Assembly (NCBI GenBank): GCA_029261795.1
Contig: JAJDAP010000022.1
Coordinates: forward strand, 24,337-88,336
Direction: 5' to 3'
Origin: Deltaproteobacteria bacterium
Lineage (GTDB): Bacteria > Myxococcota_A > UBA9160 > UBA6930
DNA: 64,000 bases
The translations under genes and the position numbers were made by a program. Below, piece after piece: positions 8,273 to 16,466 of the stretch (position 1 is its first letter; each line of letters starts with the position of its first letter). Under the pieces are notes generated by a model. The model was given only the letters and a program-made list of their open reading frames with translations, made no database searches and was not told where the DNA came from.

Positions 8273-9484
8273 TCAGACCTCGAGCCTCACTTCTTCGGTC
8301 CCATTCAGGAACAACCCGATCGGCCCCAGCGCCCGCGCCCGGCCGAAGGGTGTGTTGACGGCTCGGGCAACGAAGGCACGCGCCCAGCTGTGGAAGAAGC
8401 GCGTGCCGAGAATCACGCGGGGGGGGAGTGCAGCGAGCCGTTGGATCGCATCGATCTCGGGTCCTCGCTGGAACTCCACCCTGGCTGCAGCCTCGTCCAG
8501 CTCCGCGCCATCGCGGAGCACCGGAACCAGGCAGTTCGCGGCGACCACGGCGTCGCGCATCGCCACGTTCAAGCCCTGGCCGCCGACCGGAGACATCGTG
8601 TGGGCCGCGTCCCCGATCACCAGTGAGCCCGGTCGAGCCCAGCCCTGCACCCGATCGGTGACGGCATCGAGCAGGAAGGGTCGCGAGATTTCGGAGATGT
8701 GGCCTAGCAAGTGGGCACCCAGCTCCTCGTCCACGTGCTCTACCATGGCACGACACCAATCCTCGATACCGCGACTGCGAAGATCGCCGTAGGTTCCCTT
8801 CAGGATCACCCAGGCCATCTGGAGACGGCCGTCTTCGCCGGCGGGAAACGCGATCAGCAGATGGCCGCCACCGATGTAGAAGCGGAACTCGCCCTGCGGA
8901 AACCGCTCGGGCCATGGCAGCTTGGCCCAGACGATGTCCATGGGTGTGCCCAGTTGCCGAGACGGGAGCCCTTGCTTGCGCCGCACCACCGAGGCACGGC
9001 CGTCGGCACCTACGACGAGCCGAGCCCGGATCCGTTCTTCTCCGCTTTGACCCTGGACACGGACGCCCGTGATTCGATCCCCATCGCGCAACAGGTCACG
9101 CACCGCGGCACCGCGTAGAAACCGGAAGCTCCCGTGTGCTTCACTTGCCGTGACCAGGGTCTCGAGCAGATGGGGCTGCGAGACACTCAACGGCAGCTGC
9201 TCCAGCCCCTCATCGAGTGCCAACTCGAAGAACTGCTGGCCGGCCCGGTAGCCCCGGAACTGGCGCGGCTTGATATGCGGAATCTTGGCGATCTCGATGC
9301 CGGCCGCATCCAACATCGCGAGGCCGCCGGGCATCAGGATCTCGCCGCGGAACTCGCGATCGAAATCCGTCTGGCGTTCGATGAGCGTCGTCTCGACGCC
9401 GCGGCTGGCCAGCAAGTAGGCGAGCAAGGCACCGGCTGGGCCTCCGCCCACCACGAGGACATCACAGGCGTGCGAATCTGACAT
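8273..9484 (-). CDS. FAD-dependent monooxygenase (UbiH/PHBH family)
   Basis: The 403-residue flavoprotein starts with the dinucleotide-binding motif VLVVGGGPAGALLAY (residues 9-23). It has the family DG motif (RLVVGADGRASVVRR, near residue 155) and the second FAD motif GSLVIGDAAHTMSPVGGQGLN near 287. This is the group A aromatic/phenol-type flavin monooxygenase layout. It probably hydroxylates an aromatic or unsaturated compound with NAD(P)H. The cluster also holds a fumarylacetoacetase-family enzyme, a luciferase-like oxidoreductase and an acyl-CoA synthetase, consistent with degradation of a ring compound. The substrate is unknown. Confidence 0.87.
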   Translation of the reverse strand: MSDSHACDVLVVGGGPAGALLAYLLASRGVETTLIERQTDFDREFRGEILMPGGLAMLDAAGIEIAKIPHIKPRQFRGYRAGQQFFELALDEGLEQLPLSVSQPHLLETLVTASEAHGSFRFLRGAAVRDLLRDGDRITGVRVQGQSGEERIRARLVVGADGRASVVRRKQGLPSRQLGTPMDIVWAKLPWPERFPQGEFRFYIGGGHLLIAFPAGEDGRLQMAWVILKGTYGDLRSRGIEDWCRAMVEHVDEELGAHLLGHISEISRPFLLDAVTDRVQGWARPGSLVIGDAAHTMSPVGGQGLNVAMRDAVVAANCLVPVLRDGAELDEAAARVEFQRGPEIDAIQRLAALPPRVILGTRFFHSWARAFVARAVNTPFGRARALGPIGLFLNGTEEVRLEV

Positions 9485-9511
9485 GGCCGCTCCGTCGTCG
9501 TTTCCCTGAGC

Positions 9512-10507
9512 CTAGCGTGCTGCCGCCGACAGTCTCGGTCGCACCTTCGCGTCGAACAATTCGACAGCCTGCCAGGCGAGATCCGGTGGAATGCCACCAC
9601 AGAAGGGGTAGAGCAGGAGATTGCCGTGGCTGCCCAGTCCCTCGGCGTAGTCGACGCAGGCATCCGGCGTCAGGATCTTGTACAGCCCCTCGGCCTCCAT
9701 CTCGGCAAGCGTGGTGGCATGCGACTGCATCGCGGAACCCTGTTGCCAGGAGGGCTGCCAGCCGGCGTAGGTCAAGGCATCGTGCAGGAGATAGGGACCC
9801 AGTTGGCTCCAGGCACGTTCGGGATCCTCGGCGACCCAGATCATCTCACCGGTCCCCGGCGGAAACAGCAACGGCTCGTGGCCGTTCGCCTCACATTCCG
9901 AGATGTAGAGCGCGTTCATCTCGTCGTCGTTGTTGGCCGGTTGATAGGGCAACCCAAAGTGCGCGGCGCGGCGTGCCGCGGTCTTGCTCTGGCCACCCAT
10001 GAGAAGTGGCGGATGCGGATCGGTGTACGAGGCGGGCGTGACGCGTACCTGCCGTCCGCGCCATTCGAACGCCTCCCCCGAGAATGCGCGCAGCAGGACA
10101 CCCACGTACTCCTCGAGGATCTTGAAGCGCTGGCCGTGCTCGACGGCGAACATCTCGAACTCGGTCAGGCGATAGCCGGTCCCTGCCGTCGTCACGACGC
10201 GGCCCTCGGAGATGTGATCGACGAGGATCAGATCCTCGGCGAGCTTGATCGGGTCGTACATCGGGAGCAACAGGGCCGAAAGGGAGATTCTCAAGCGCTT
10301 GCTGCGCGCGGCAACGGCGGCGGCCATCGGGACCGGCGACGGCAGGTATCCATCCTCGGCGCCGTGATGCTCACTCAGGCTGACGCCGTCGAAGCCGTGC
10401 GTGTCCGCCCAGGACGCCATCGCGAGCGTCGCCTGTACGATCTCGCTGGTAGAGACCGGCGCAGCTTCGGGGGCCCGGACATCGAAGCGAAGCGTCGTGC
10501 GGGTCAT
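9512..10507 (-). CDS. LLM-class flavin-dependent oxidoreductase
   Basis: The 331-residue TIM-barrel protein of the bacterial luciferase-like family shows typical segments: WADTHGFDGVSLSEHHG near residue 32, IRIS/LRISLSALLLPMYDPIKLAEDLILVDHISEGR near 72-107, and LMGGQSKTAARRAAHFG near 165. It probably uses FMN or F420 to oxidise or reduce an organic substrate; the cofactor cannot be told from this reading. Its ATG overlaps the stop codon of a 37-codon hydratase remnant (ATGA), so its translation is probably coupled to that remnant, which has the stronger ribosome binding site. Confidence 0.87.
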   Translation of the reverse strand: MTRTTLRFDVRAPEAAPVSTSEIVQATLAMASWADTHGFDGVSLSEHHGAEDGYLPSPVPMAAAVAARSKRLRISLSALLLPMYDPIKLAEDLILVDHISEGRVVTTAGTGYRLTEFEMFAVEHGQRFKILEEYVGVLLRAFSGEAFEWRGRQVRVTPASYTDPHPPLLMGGQSKTAARRAAHFGLPYQPANNDDEMNALYISECEANGHEPLLFPPGTGEMIWVAEDPERAWSQLGPYLLHDALTYAGWQPSWQQGSAMQSHATTLAEMEAEGLYKILTPDACVDYAEGLGSHGNLLLYPFCGGIPPDLAWQAVELFDAKVRPRLSAAAR

Positions 10508-10617
10508 TCGTGCATCTCGCCGACACCGCCCGCCGTCAGCGTATGCGTCGGCGCGTTCGAGAGGGTGATCGCCGCGACCCCATCGCTGCGCACCAGATCG
10601 ACCTGCTGATTGCTCAT
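10504..10617 (-). pseudogene. Remnant of an enoyl-CoA hydratase N-terminus (37 codons), fused in operon to the luciferase-like gene
   Basis: The short frame reads MSNQQVDLVRSDGVAAITLS, continuing NAPTHTLTAGGVGEMHE. This matches the usual first beta-strands of enoyl-CoA hydratase/isomerase proteins (V-x-(D/E)-GVAxITLxxP-x-x-x-x-L). The rest of that family (about 220 residues, including the oxyanion-hole Gly) is absent; the frame ends in TGA overlapping the next gene's ATG. A strong Shine-Dalgarno (AAGGAGA) lies just before the ATG at 10617. Most simply, a deletion removed the body of a hydratase gene. The leftover may now act as a translational leader for the oxidoreductase. Confidence 0.55.
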
Positions 10618-10693
10618 CACTTCTCCTTCCAAGTCCGGTGGTGTCCCAGGCTGCCAGAACCGCAGGGCCAGGCGCAGCGGTGGCCCGTGTCTA

Positions 10694-11560
10694 CTACAGC
10701 AGATCCGTCGCCGGTTCTTCGATCACGGGGTTCTCGATCGCACCGAGGCCTTCGATCTCGACACGGACCCGATCGCCCGGAACCAGCCAGCGTGGCGGCT
10801 TCATGGCGCCCGCGACGCCACCGCAGGTACCGGTGGTGATGATGTCGCCGGGCTGTAGCGTGAATGCCGTGGAAAGATGCGCAATGAGGTCGAAGCAATC
10901 GAAGATCAGTTCCTTCGTGTTCGAATGCTGTCGCAGCTCGCCATTCACGATCGTCTTCAGCTCATGGCCTGAAGGCGTGCCCCCGATCTCGTCGGCAGTA
11001 ACGAGCGCCGGGCCCAGCGGACAATGCGTGTCGAAGGATTTGCCCATCGTCATGGTCGGAGAGCGTCGTTGCCAATCGCGGACGGAAACGTCGTTGCAGA
11101 TCGTGTACCCGGCGATGACCTCGTGCGCCCGGGCCCTTGGCACATGGCGACAGCGCCGGCCGATCACCAGCGCCAACTCGCCCTCGTAGTCGAGCGCCTC
11201 GGAAACCCGGGGCCGATGGATCGGATCGTGGGGCCCCGTGACCGAAGTGACTTGTTTGTTGAAGATCAACGGAATCGTCGGGGTCTCGCGCCCGGTTTCT
11301 GCCACGTGGTCGGCATAGTTGAGGCCGACCGCCAGGATCTTCGGCGGATCCGGAATCGGCGCGTCGAGGCGGACCTCGGCAAGTGAGAGGCGCGGCCCGA
11401 CGGCGGAGGCGGCCGCCTCGAGCGCACCCGCCTCCAACAGTGATCGCATCGAGTCCCCCATCGGACCCGGCAGGCCGCCGGCGCCCAGATCGACGATCTC
11501 ATCGCTTTCGAGTCGTCCGACACGGGCCCTGCCGCCTTCGCTGAAGGTGACCAATCGCAT
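10694..11560 (-). CDS. Fumarylacetoacetate hydrolase family protein
   Basis: The 288-residue protein has the C-terminal FAH fold with the metal-binding and active-site segments ILAVGLNYADHVAE (near 84), SEALDYEGELALVIGR (near 132), AGYTICNDVSVRDWQ (near 159) and the GDIITTGTCGGVAGAM loop (near 249). It belongs to the group of 5-carboxymethyl-2-hydroxymuconate isomerases, acylpyruvases and related C-C hydrolases. A role late in an aromatic or keto-acid degradation route fits its neighbours. It is the first gene of the minus-strand cluster running down to 6587. Confidence 0.87.
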   Translation of the reverse strand: MRLVTFSEGGRARVGRLESDEIVDLGAGGLPGPMGDSMRSLLEAGALEAAASAVGPRLSLAEVRLDAPIPDPPKILAVGLNYADHVAETGRETPTIPLIFNKQVTSVTGPHDPIHRPRVSEALDYEGELALVIGRRCRHVPRARAHEVIAGYTICNDVSVRDWQRRSPTMTMGKSFDTHCPLGPALVTADEIGGTPSGHELKTIVNGELRQHSNTKELIFDCFDLIAHLSTAFTLQPGDIITTGTCGGVAGAMKPPRWLVPGDRVRVEIEGLGAIENPVIEEPATDLL

Positions 11561-11639
11561 GGGGATCCTCCTCTACGCGCAACGCGCGGGGCCGACTATA
11601 TTCCACAACGACGCTCGCCGTTGCCTCTGAGGAGACTGC

Positions 11640-12230
11640 ATGCCGAAAGCCCCGAGTCCGGCCCGAGTACGCGGAAAGATCGCACCCGCGAAATTCGCAC
11701 ACTTCGTGATTCGCACCCGGAACTTCGAGCCCATGGTCCATTGGTACAAGACGGTCCTCGAGGCAGAGCCCGTCTTCGAGAACCCGTTCATCTGCTTCCT
11801 CACCTACGACGATGAGCATCATCGCGTCGCGATCGCGGCGAATCCCAACCTCGAAGATCGCCCGCTGAACGCGGTCGGCGTCGACCACGTCGCGTTCACC
11901 TACGCGGACCTGGACGACCTGTTGTCGACCTACGCTCGATTGAAGGATGCTGGGATCGCGCCGTCGACGACGATCCATCACGGCCCGACGCTCTCCCTCT
12001 ATTATCTCGACCCGGATCTCAACCAGGTCGAACTCCAGATCGACGCCTTCGAAACGTTGCAGGATTCGATGGATTGGCTGGCCACCGAGCAGTTCCAACG
12101 CAACCCCATCGGCGTCCTCTTCGATGTCGACGATCTCGTGAAGCGCTGGCAAGAAGGTGAGCCGGTCAGCGAATTGCAAAAGCCGATCGAGGGCCCGTTC
12201 CCCGGGCCCGATGCCTTCCCCCCGCACTAG
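11640..12230 (+). CDS. VOC-family dioxygenase-like protein
   Basis: The 196-residue protein contains one full vicinal-oxygen-chelate unit with a 2-His-1-carboxylate metal triad: His21 (AHFVIRT), His83 (GVDHVAFTY) and Glu131 (NQVELQ). The length and the segment YLDPDLNQVELQ are like extradiol ring-cleavage or biphenyl-diol dioxygenase relatives. The C-terminal about 50 residues (QFQRNPIGVLFDVDDLV) are also typical of that group. A GAGGAG Shine-Dalgarno precedes the ATG. It sits directly upstream of the selenoprotein gene with a 22-nt gap, so both are probably on one transcript. Confidence 0.83.
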   Translation: MPKAPSPARVRGKIAPAKFAHFVIRTRNFEPMVHWYKTVLEAEPVFENPFICFLTYDDEHHRVAIAANPNLEDRPLNAVGVDHVAFTYADLDDLLSTYARLKDAGIAPSTTIHHGPTLSLYYLDPDLNQVELQIDAFETLQDSMDWLATEQFQRNPIGVLFDVDDLVKRWQEGEPVSELQKPIEGPFPGPDAFPPH

Positions 12231-12252
12231 CAGCCCCGGACTGGAGTCTACT

Positions 12253-13323
12253 TTGTCCCTCGAACCGTTCCCGATGACCGAGGCCGCGCTCGAAGCCCAG
12301 TGGCCCACGATCGGCCAGGCCGGCGATTGTTGGAGCGGCGCCGAGCGCGTCGACATCGTCGCCGAGGCGCGCGCCGCCGAGAACTGCTCGTTATGCGCGC
12401 GGCGGAAGACCGCACTCTCACCCTATGCGGTCGAAGGAACGCACGACACCGCGACCGATCTCGCCGGCGCGGCGATCGACGCCATCCACAGGATCGTGAC
12501 GGACCCTGGCCGCTTGTCCTCGCACTGGTTCGAACAATGCCAGGAGGAAGGCCTTGCCCCGGCCCAGATCATCGAGCTCGGCGGCATCGTCGCCACGGCG
12601 ACGCTGGCCGACACGTTGGCCCGCGCCCTCGATCGGCCGCGACTTGCGCTGCCGCCGGTCGAAGCTGGGCAACCCGCTCGCAAGCTGCCGTCGGGCCTCG
12701 AGATTCGTGGCGCCTGGGCGCCGATGGTAGTTCCCGAGCGCGCCGAGGGAATCATGAAGACGATGTACGAAGGCGTCGCAGGCAGCGCCGGCTTCGTCTT
12801 CAACGTCGTGCGTGCGCTGTCCTCCGCACCCTCGGCCTGGTCGCTGTTCCTTCAGACCTTCCTGCCGAACTATGCGACCAGTGGGCCGATGCCGGAGGGC
12901 GGCTTGTCTCGGGTCCAGGTGGAGCTGCTCGCGTCCTCGACTTCGGCGTTCAACGATTGCTTCTATTGAACGACCGCACACGCCACGCTGCTCCGTGAGA
13001 GCAGCCAGCAAATGGATCTCGACCTCGACCTGCGCGTTGTCACCGGGATGGCCGAGCATGCCGATGGCGGCGTCGAGCACGGTGCCCTGCTGCGCAGGCT
13101 CGCCCACGCCATCCTCGGACACGGCGACCTCGGCGCGGCACGCGCGGAAGCCATCGCGACCCTCGGCGAGCGAAGGACCGTTCACGCCTGCCAGATCGTG
13201 GCCGCCTTCGATGGCATCAATCGCGTGGCGGACGTGGCGGGAATCCGCACCGACCCCGAAATGGGCGAACGCGCGGCCGAAACGGTGGCGACCCTGGATA
13301 TCGCGTCGATGGCCTCGCACTAG
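12253..13323 (+). CDS. AhpD-like / alkylhydroperoxidase-related selenoprotein (Sec encoded by TGA at 12967-12969)
   Basis: Read through the TGA at 12967, the frame gives 356 residues ending at a TAG at 13323. The redox site is N-D-Cys236-F-Y-Sec239-T-T-A-His243: a CxxU-x3-H motif matching the CxxC-x3-H active site of AhpD/carboxymuconolactone-decarboxylase-like peroxidases, with Sec replacing the second Cys. About 117 residues of helical AhpD-like protein follow in the same frame, which argues against a normal stop. A hairpin fitting a bacterial SECIS begins 17 nt after the TGA. The N-terminal half has a second Cys pair, CSLC (45-48). The start is a TTG at 12253 with GGAG six bases upstream; an ATG at 12274 lacks such a site. 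The likely role is thiol/selenol-based peroxide or other redox chemistry in the cytoplasm. Standard gene callers would truncate it at 12969. Confidence 0.85.
12987..13005 (+). promoter_or_regulatory. Predicted bacterial SECIS hairpin
   Basis: GCTGCTC (12987-12993) and GAGCAGC (12999-13005) form a perfect 7-bp stem with a 5-nt loop CGTGA. The loop starts 24 nt after the TGA, inside the 16-37 nt window known for bacterial SECIS elements. A G lies in the first two loop positions, as that consensus requires. It would bind SelB to insert selenocysteine. Confidence 0.75.
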
Positions 13324-13362
13324 GCACCCGTACGCAGCGCCGGGCAGGGCCGCGCGACGACG

Positions 13363-14508
13363 TCAGGCGCTCACGTCGAAGCGTGCCAGGTAGTCGGCGA
13401 AGCGCTCGAGCACGCGTCCCTCGCTGAGGCCGTACGCCTCGAGGCCGTAGTCGTGGCGGCCGTGCTTGTCTTTCGGATTGGCACCGACATGTGAGGCGAG
13501 GTCGGAGCCGATCGGGGCAACGTCCAACCCGAAGCGTTCGTAGACGCGCATCGCGATGGAGAGCGGAGCCGCCACGAACTCGTCGTGGGTCACATCGACG
13601 ACGCGATCGGCCCCGAGCCTCTCCCGAACAGCGAGCCCGCGTTCGAGAGAACGCGCATAGAACTCCATCACGCGCGGACCGAGTTCGCTCGGATCGACGC
13701 CATCGACCTGACGCATCAGGGTCGCCGTCATCGAGCAGATCGATGCGACGCAGAGTCTGGGATCGCGATGGTTCCAGACGATGGCCGCATCGGGGAAGCT
13801 CTCGAGGAGCGAGTCGAGTCCCCACATGTGGGCGGGCGCCTTCAACAGCCAACGCTCGCCGGGGCGCTGCCAATCGAGCATCTGCATGTACTGCTTCTGG
13901 TGGGCATACACCGTAGTGAGTCGGTCGAGATTCGCCTGGTACCAACTCGCATAGGGCTCGAGAAAGATCTCGATGCCGTACTGGACGCCATGGAACGCAA
14001 AGAGATGCAGCAGCACGCACTCCTCGGGCGTGTCGGCGTGGGTCTGGTGGATCTTGTTCCACTCGGGGTTCGTCTCGCGCCCCTTCTCGTAATAGGCCCG
14101 GATGGCCTCGTGACGAGGGTCGGGCTGGGCTGGATCGTGGCCCTCGAGGGGCTCGGGAAACTGCGTCTCCCAGAGCAGCAGGGGCCTGGCCGCCGGGTCT
14201 GCGGCCAACAGGTTGAATAGCGCCGAGGTTCCGGACCGTGGGAGGCCCGTCAAGAACACCGGTCGACGGATTTCGCGTTGCTCGATATCCGGGTGGCTGG
14301 CCAGGACCGCCTGGGCACGTAGGCGGGTTGCCGCAGCACCCACCATCCGGTTGCGATTGCGCCGTCGGCGCTTCTCGTTGAAGGCGTTGCTCTCGTAGGT
14401 GGCCAACAGGGCGTCGAGGCCATCCTGGAACCAGAGTTCGCCAAGATCCTCGAACTCCGCCTGGGCGCGCGCCTCGTCGAGGACGGCCTTCGAAAGGCGT
14501 TCGCTCAT
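13363..14508 (-). CDS. PAPS-dependent sulfotransferase family protein
   Basis: The 381-residue protein has the 5'-phosphosulfate-binding loop VFLTGLPRSGTSALFNLL (P-loop about residues 84-101) and the 3'-phosphate region IVWNHRDPRLCVAS near 255. It is of the bacterial Sulfotransfer_3-like group found in mycobacteria and many uncultured proteobacteria, and would transfer sulfate from PAPS to a hydroxyl of a lipid, sterol or other small molecule. The ATG at 14508 overlaps the DUF1214 stop by 4 bases (ATGA), so the frame that stays open further upstream is not used. The pairing with DUF1214 suggests a shared substrate or pathway. Confidence 0.85.
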   Translation of the reverse strand: MSERLSKAVLDEARAQAEFEDLGELWFQDGLDALLATYESNAFNEKRRRRNRNRMVGAAATRLRAQAVLASHPDIEQREIRRPVFLTGLPRSGTSALFNLLAADPAARPLLLWETQFPEPLEGHDPAQPDPRHEAIRAYYEKGRETNPEWNKIHQTHADTPEECVLLHLFAFHGVQYGIEIFLEPYASWYQANLDRLTTVYAHQKQYMQMLDWQRPGERWLLKAPAHMWGLDSLLESFPDAAIVWNHRDPRLCVASICSMTATLMRQVDGVDPSELGPRVMEFYARSLERGLAVRERLGADRVVDVTHDEFVAAPLSIAMRVYERFGLDVAPIGSDLASHVGANPKDKHGRHDYGLEAYGLSEGRVLERFADYLARFDVSA

Positions 14509-15614
14509 CCCCGCAACTCCGCGAGCTTGACGACCCGCGCCTGGGGATCCGGGTGTTCCTTGGCCCGGATCCAGCGTGCGCACATCGTGCCCTCGCCATG
14601 GCCACAAGGATCGAGCCAGTTCTCGTGGCCCGGGTCCTCGTGCGCCACCACGATCTGCACCGTGCCATCCTCGCGATACACCGCCGTGTGTTTGTTCACG
14701 TGGATCTTGTGGTAGCGGTAGTCGAGGCTCTCGAGCCAGTGGTTCGCCAACTGGAAGTTCCAGAAATCGCACTCGGGCGGAGCCAGTTCGACGACGAGCG
14801 CTTCATCCGGCGCCAGTTTCCAGTGGCTGTGGTAGTAGGCGATGTTCGGATCGCCACCGGCCGCGAACGCCTTCTCGTGGGGGAAGCGCGGTAGCTCGTT
14901 GGTATGCGCTCTGAAGCTCGCGGACCAATCGTTGAACAGGTTGGCGCAACCGGAAACGAAGCCAGCGGCCCCTTGCAGCATCCGGTCGAAGCGCGCGGGA
15001 TCGAGAGGCCGCGGTTGGTTCGGAGCGTCGATCCGCCGGATCCGGACTTCCGCGATGCGCTCCCTGGCGTGGTCGAGACGCGTCTGACGGATCTGGACCA
15101 TGCGCGTCTCCGGCGCCATCGGCAGCCAGTTCGGAGCATCGTCGGGTCGCTCACTGCTGACGACGATTTCGAAACTGCCGTCGTCCTCGATCACCATGTC
15201 GCCGGCCTCGAGATACCCGGTGGTATCGAGGCTTCCGGTCGAACCGTAGTTGCCCGACTGTGTGCCGAAGCCGAGGTAGTGCACGGTTCCGCGGCTCCCG
15301 CTGATGCGGTAGCGGAAGCCGCCGTTCACGGGCGCGTTCAGGTAGACGTTGTCCGGGCTATCCATGCCCATCTTCACGGTCTCGCCGGTGGTGCGTTGGA
15401 ATTCCGGCGCGGAGGAATCCGAGGCTTCGACGAAGGTCTCGAGTGCGGCGCGGGTCAATCGTGTCAGGTAGCGATAGCCCTCGGCGCGTTCGAACGGGTC
15501 TTGCGGCGTCGTCTCGGCAAGCACGACCGCGCCGGCCGCCTTCAGGCTGTCGCAGAAGTCTTCCCAGCTCCGTCCGTCCTGGATGCGCTGCAGTGCTTCA
15601 TCTCGATTGGCCAT
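14505..15614 (-). CDS. DUF1214 domain-containing protein
   Basis: The 369-residue protein has features of the DUF1214 family: DNVYLNAPVNGGFRYRISG near 109, and a C-terminal region with PPECDFWNFQLANHWLESLDYR and EDGTVQIVVAHEDPGHENWLD. No catalytic motif, signal peptide or membrane segment is seen. The biochemical role is not known to me. It is the upstream partner of the sulfotransferase and overlaps it by 4 bases, so both are made from one mRNA. Confidence 0.75.
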   Translation of the reverse strand: MANRDEALQRIQDGRSWEDFCDSLKAAGAVVLAETTPQDPFERAEGYRYLTRLTRAALETFVEASDSSAPEFQRTTGETVKMGMDSPDNVYLNAPVNGGFRYRISGSRGTVHYLGFGTQSGNYGSTGSLDTTGYLEAGDMVIEDDGSFEIVVSSERPDDAPNWLPMAPETRMVQIRQTRLDHARERIAEVRIRRIDAPNQPRPLDPARFDRMLQGAAGFVSGCANLFNDWSASFRAHTNELPRFPHEKAFAAGGDPNIAYYHSHWKLAPDEALVVELAPPECDFWNFQLANHWLESLDYRYHKIHVNKHTAVYREDGTVQIVVAHEDPGHENWLDPCGHGEGTMCARWIRAKEHPDPQARVVKLAELRG

Positions 15615-15701
15615 GCGTCCACCATCCTCTCGCTGCTCGCGGAATGGTCCATTCTACCCGAGCGCCCCTGCCGTATCATTCGCGCACTCTTGGGAGATTG
15701 C

Positions 15702-16466
15702 ATGCCGAAGCCGATCGCCGTCCAGCTCTACTCCCTGCGCGAAGCAGCGGTACGCGACCTCGAGGCGACGTTGATGCGACTCGGCCGCATCGGCTTCCAA
15801 GGCCTCGAACCCGCACACTTCCATGGGCTGACACCTGAAGCCTTTCGCACCCGGGTGGAAGCTCATGGTATGGAAATCTGCTCCTCCCACGGCATGCCGT
15901 TCGGCGACGAGGCGGCCGCGATCCTCGACCAGGCAATGCTCGTCGGGAGTCCGCTCGTCATCGTCCCCTTCGCCGCGCCGGATCGATTCCATAACGAAGC
16001 AGGTATTGGCGCTCTCGCCGACGAACTGAACGCGGCGCTGCCCCTCGCCCAGGAGCGCGGACTCGGACTCGGCTACCACAATCACTTCTGGGAGTGGACC
16101 GAACTCCCGGACGGGCGCCCCGCCTTCGAGTTGTTGCTCGAGCGCCTCGACCCGGCGGTCGTGATCGAACTCGACGTGTATTGGGCGCAGGTCGCCGGCC
16201 AGGATCCGGCCAGCCTGCTCGCGAAGCTGGGCGAGCGCGTCACTCGACTACACCTCAAGGACGGCCCCGCCGACCTCCCGGAGTCCGCCATGACGGCGGC
16301 CGGAGAGGGCCACGTCGACCTGGCGGCGGCAGCTTCCGCGTCGCCCGCAGCCTGGCACATCGTCGAACTCGACCGCTGTGACGGCGACATGTTCGACGCC
16401 ATCGAGCGAAGTCACGCCTACCTCACCGGTGCGGGCATCTCGCTAGGCCGGCTAGCGAACGACTAG
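15702..16466 (+). CDS. Sugar phosphate isomerase/epimerase (xylose isomerase-like TIM barrel)
   Basis: The 254-residue single-domain TIM barrel begins MPKPIAVQLYSLREA and has the family pattern LGYHNHFWEW (near residue 129), VIELDVYWAQVAGQDPASLLAKLGERVTRLHLKDGP and a C-terminal HIVELDRCDGD. The His and acidic residues at strand ends are those that bind the divalent metal in AP_endonuc_2 enzymes. It probably isomerises, epimerises or dehydrates a sugar or inositol derivative. The ATG at 15702 is preceded by GGGAGA; the frame is open upstream but overlaps the opposite-strand DUF1214 gene. Confidence 0.83.
   Translation: MPKPIAVQLYSLREAAVRDLEATLMRLGRIGFQGLEPAHFHGLTPEAFRTRVEAHGMEICSSHGMPFGDEAAAILDQAMLVGSPLVIVPFAAPDRFHNEAGIGALADELNAALPLAQERGLGLGYHNHFWEWTELPDGRPAFELLLERLDPAVVIELDVYWAQVAGQDPASLLAKLGERVTRLHLKDGPADLPESAMTAAGEGHVDLAAAASASPAAWHIVELDRCDGDMFDAIERSHAYLTGAGISLGRLAND

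Noticed and set aside
12253..12969. Reading the gene as a normal protein ending at the TGA
   Set aside because: The stop splits the CxxC-x3-H redox motif and the rest of the domain continues in the same frame. A nonsense mutation at precisely the Cys codon, plus a SECIS-like hairpin and selD, is less likely than Sec.
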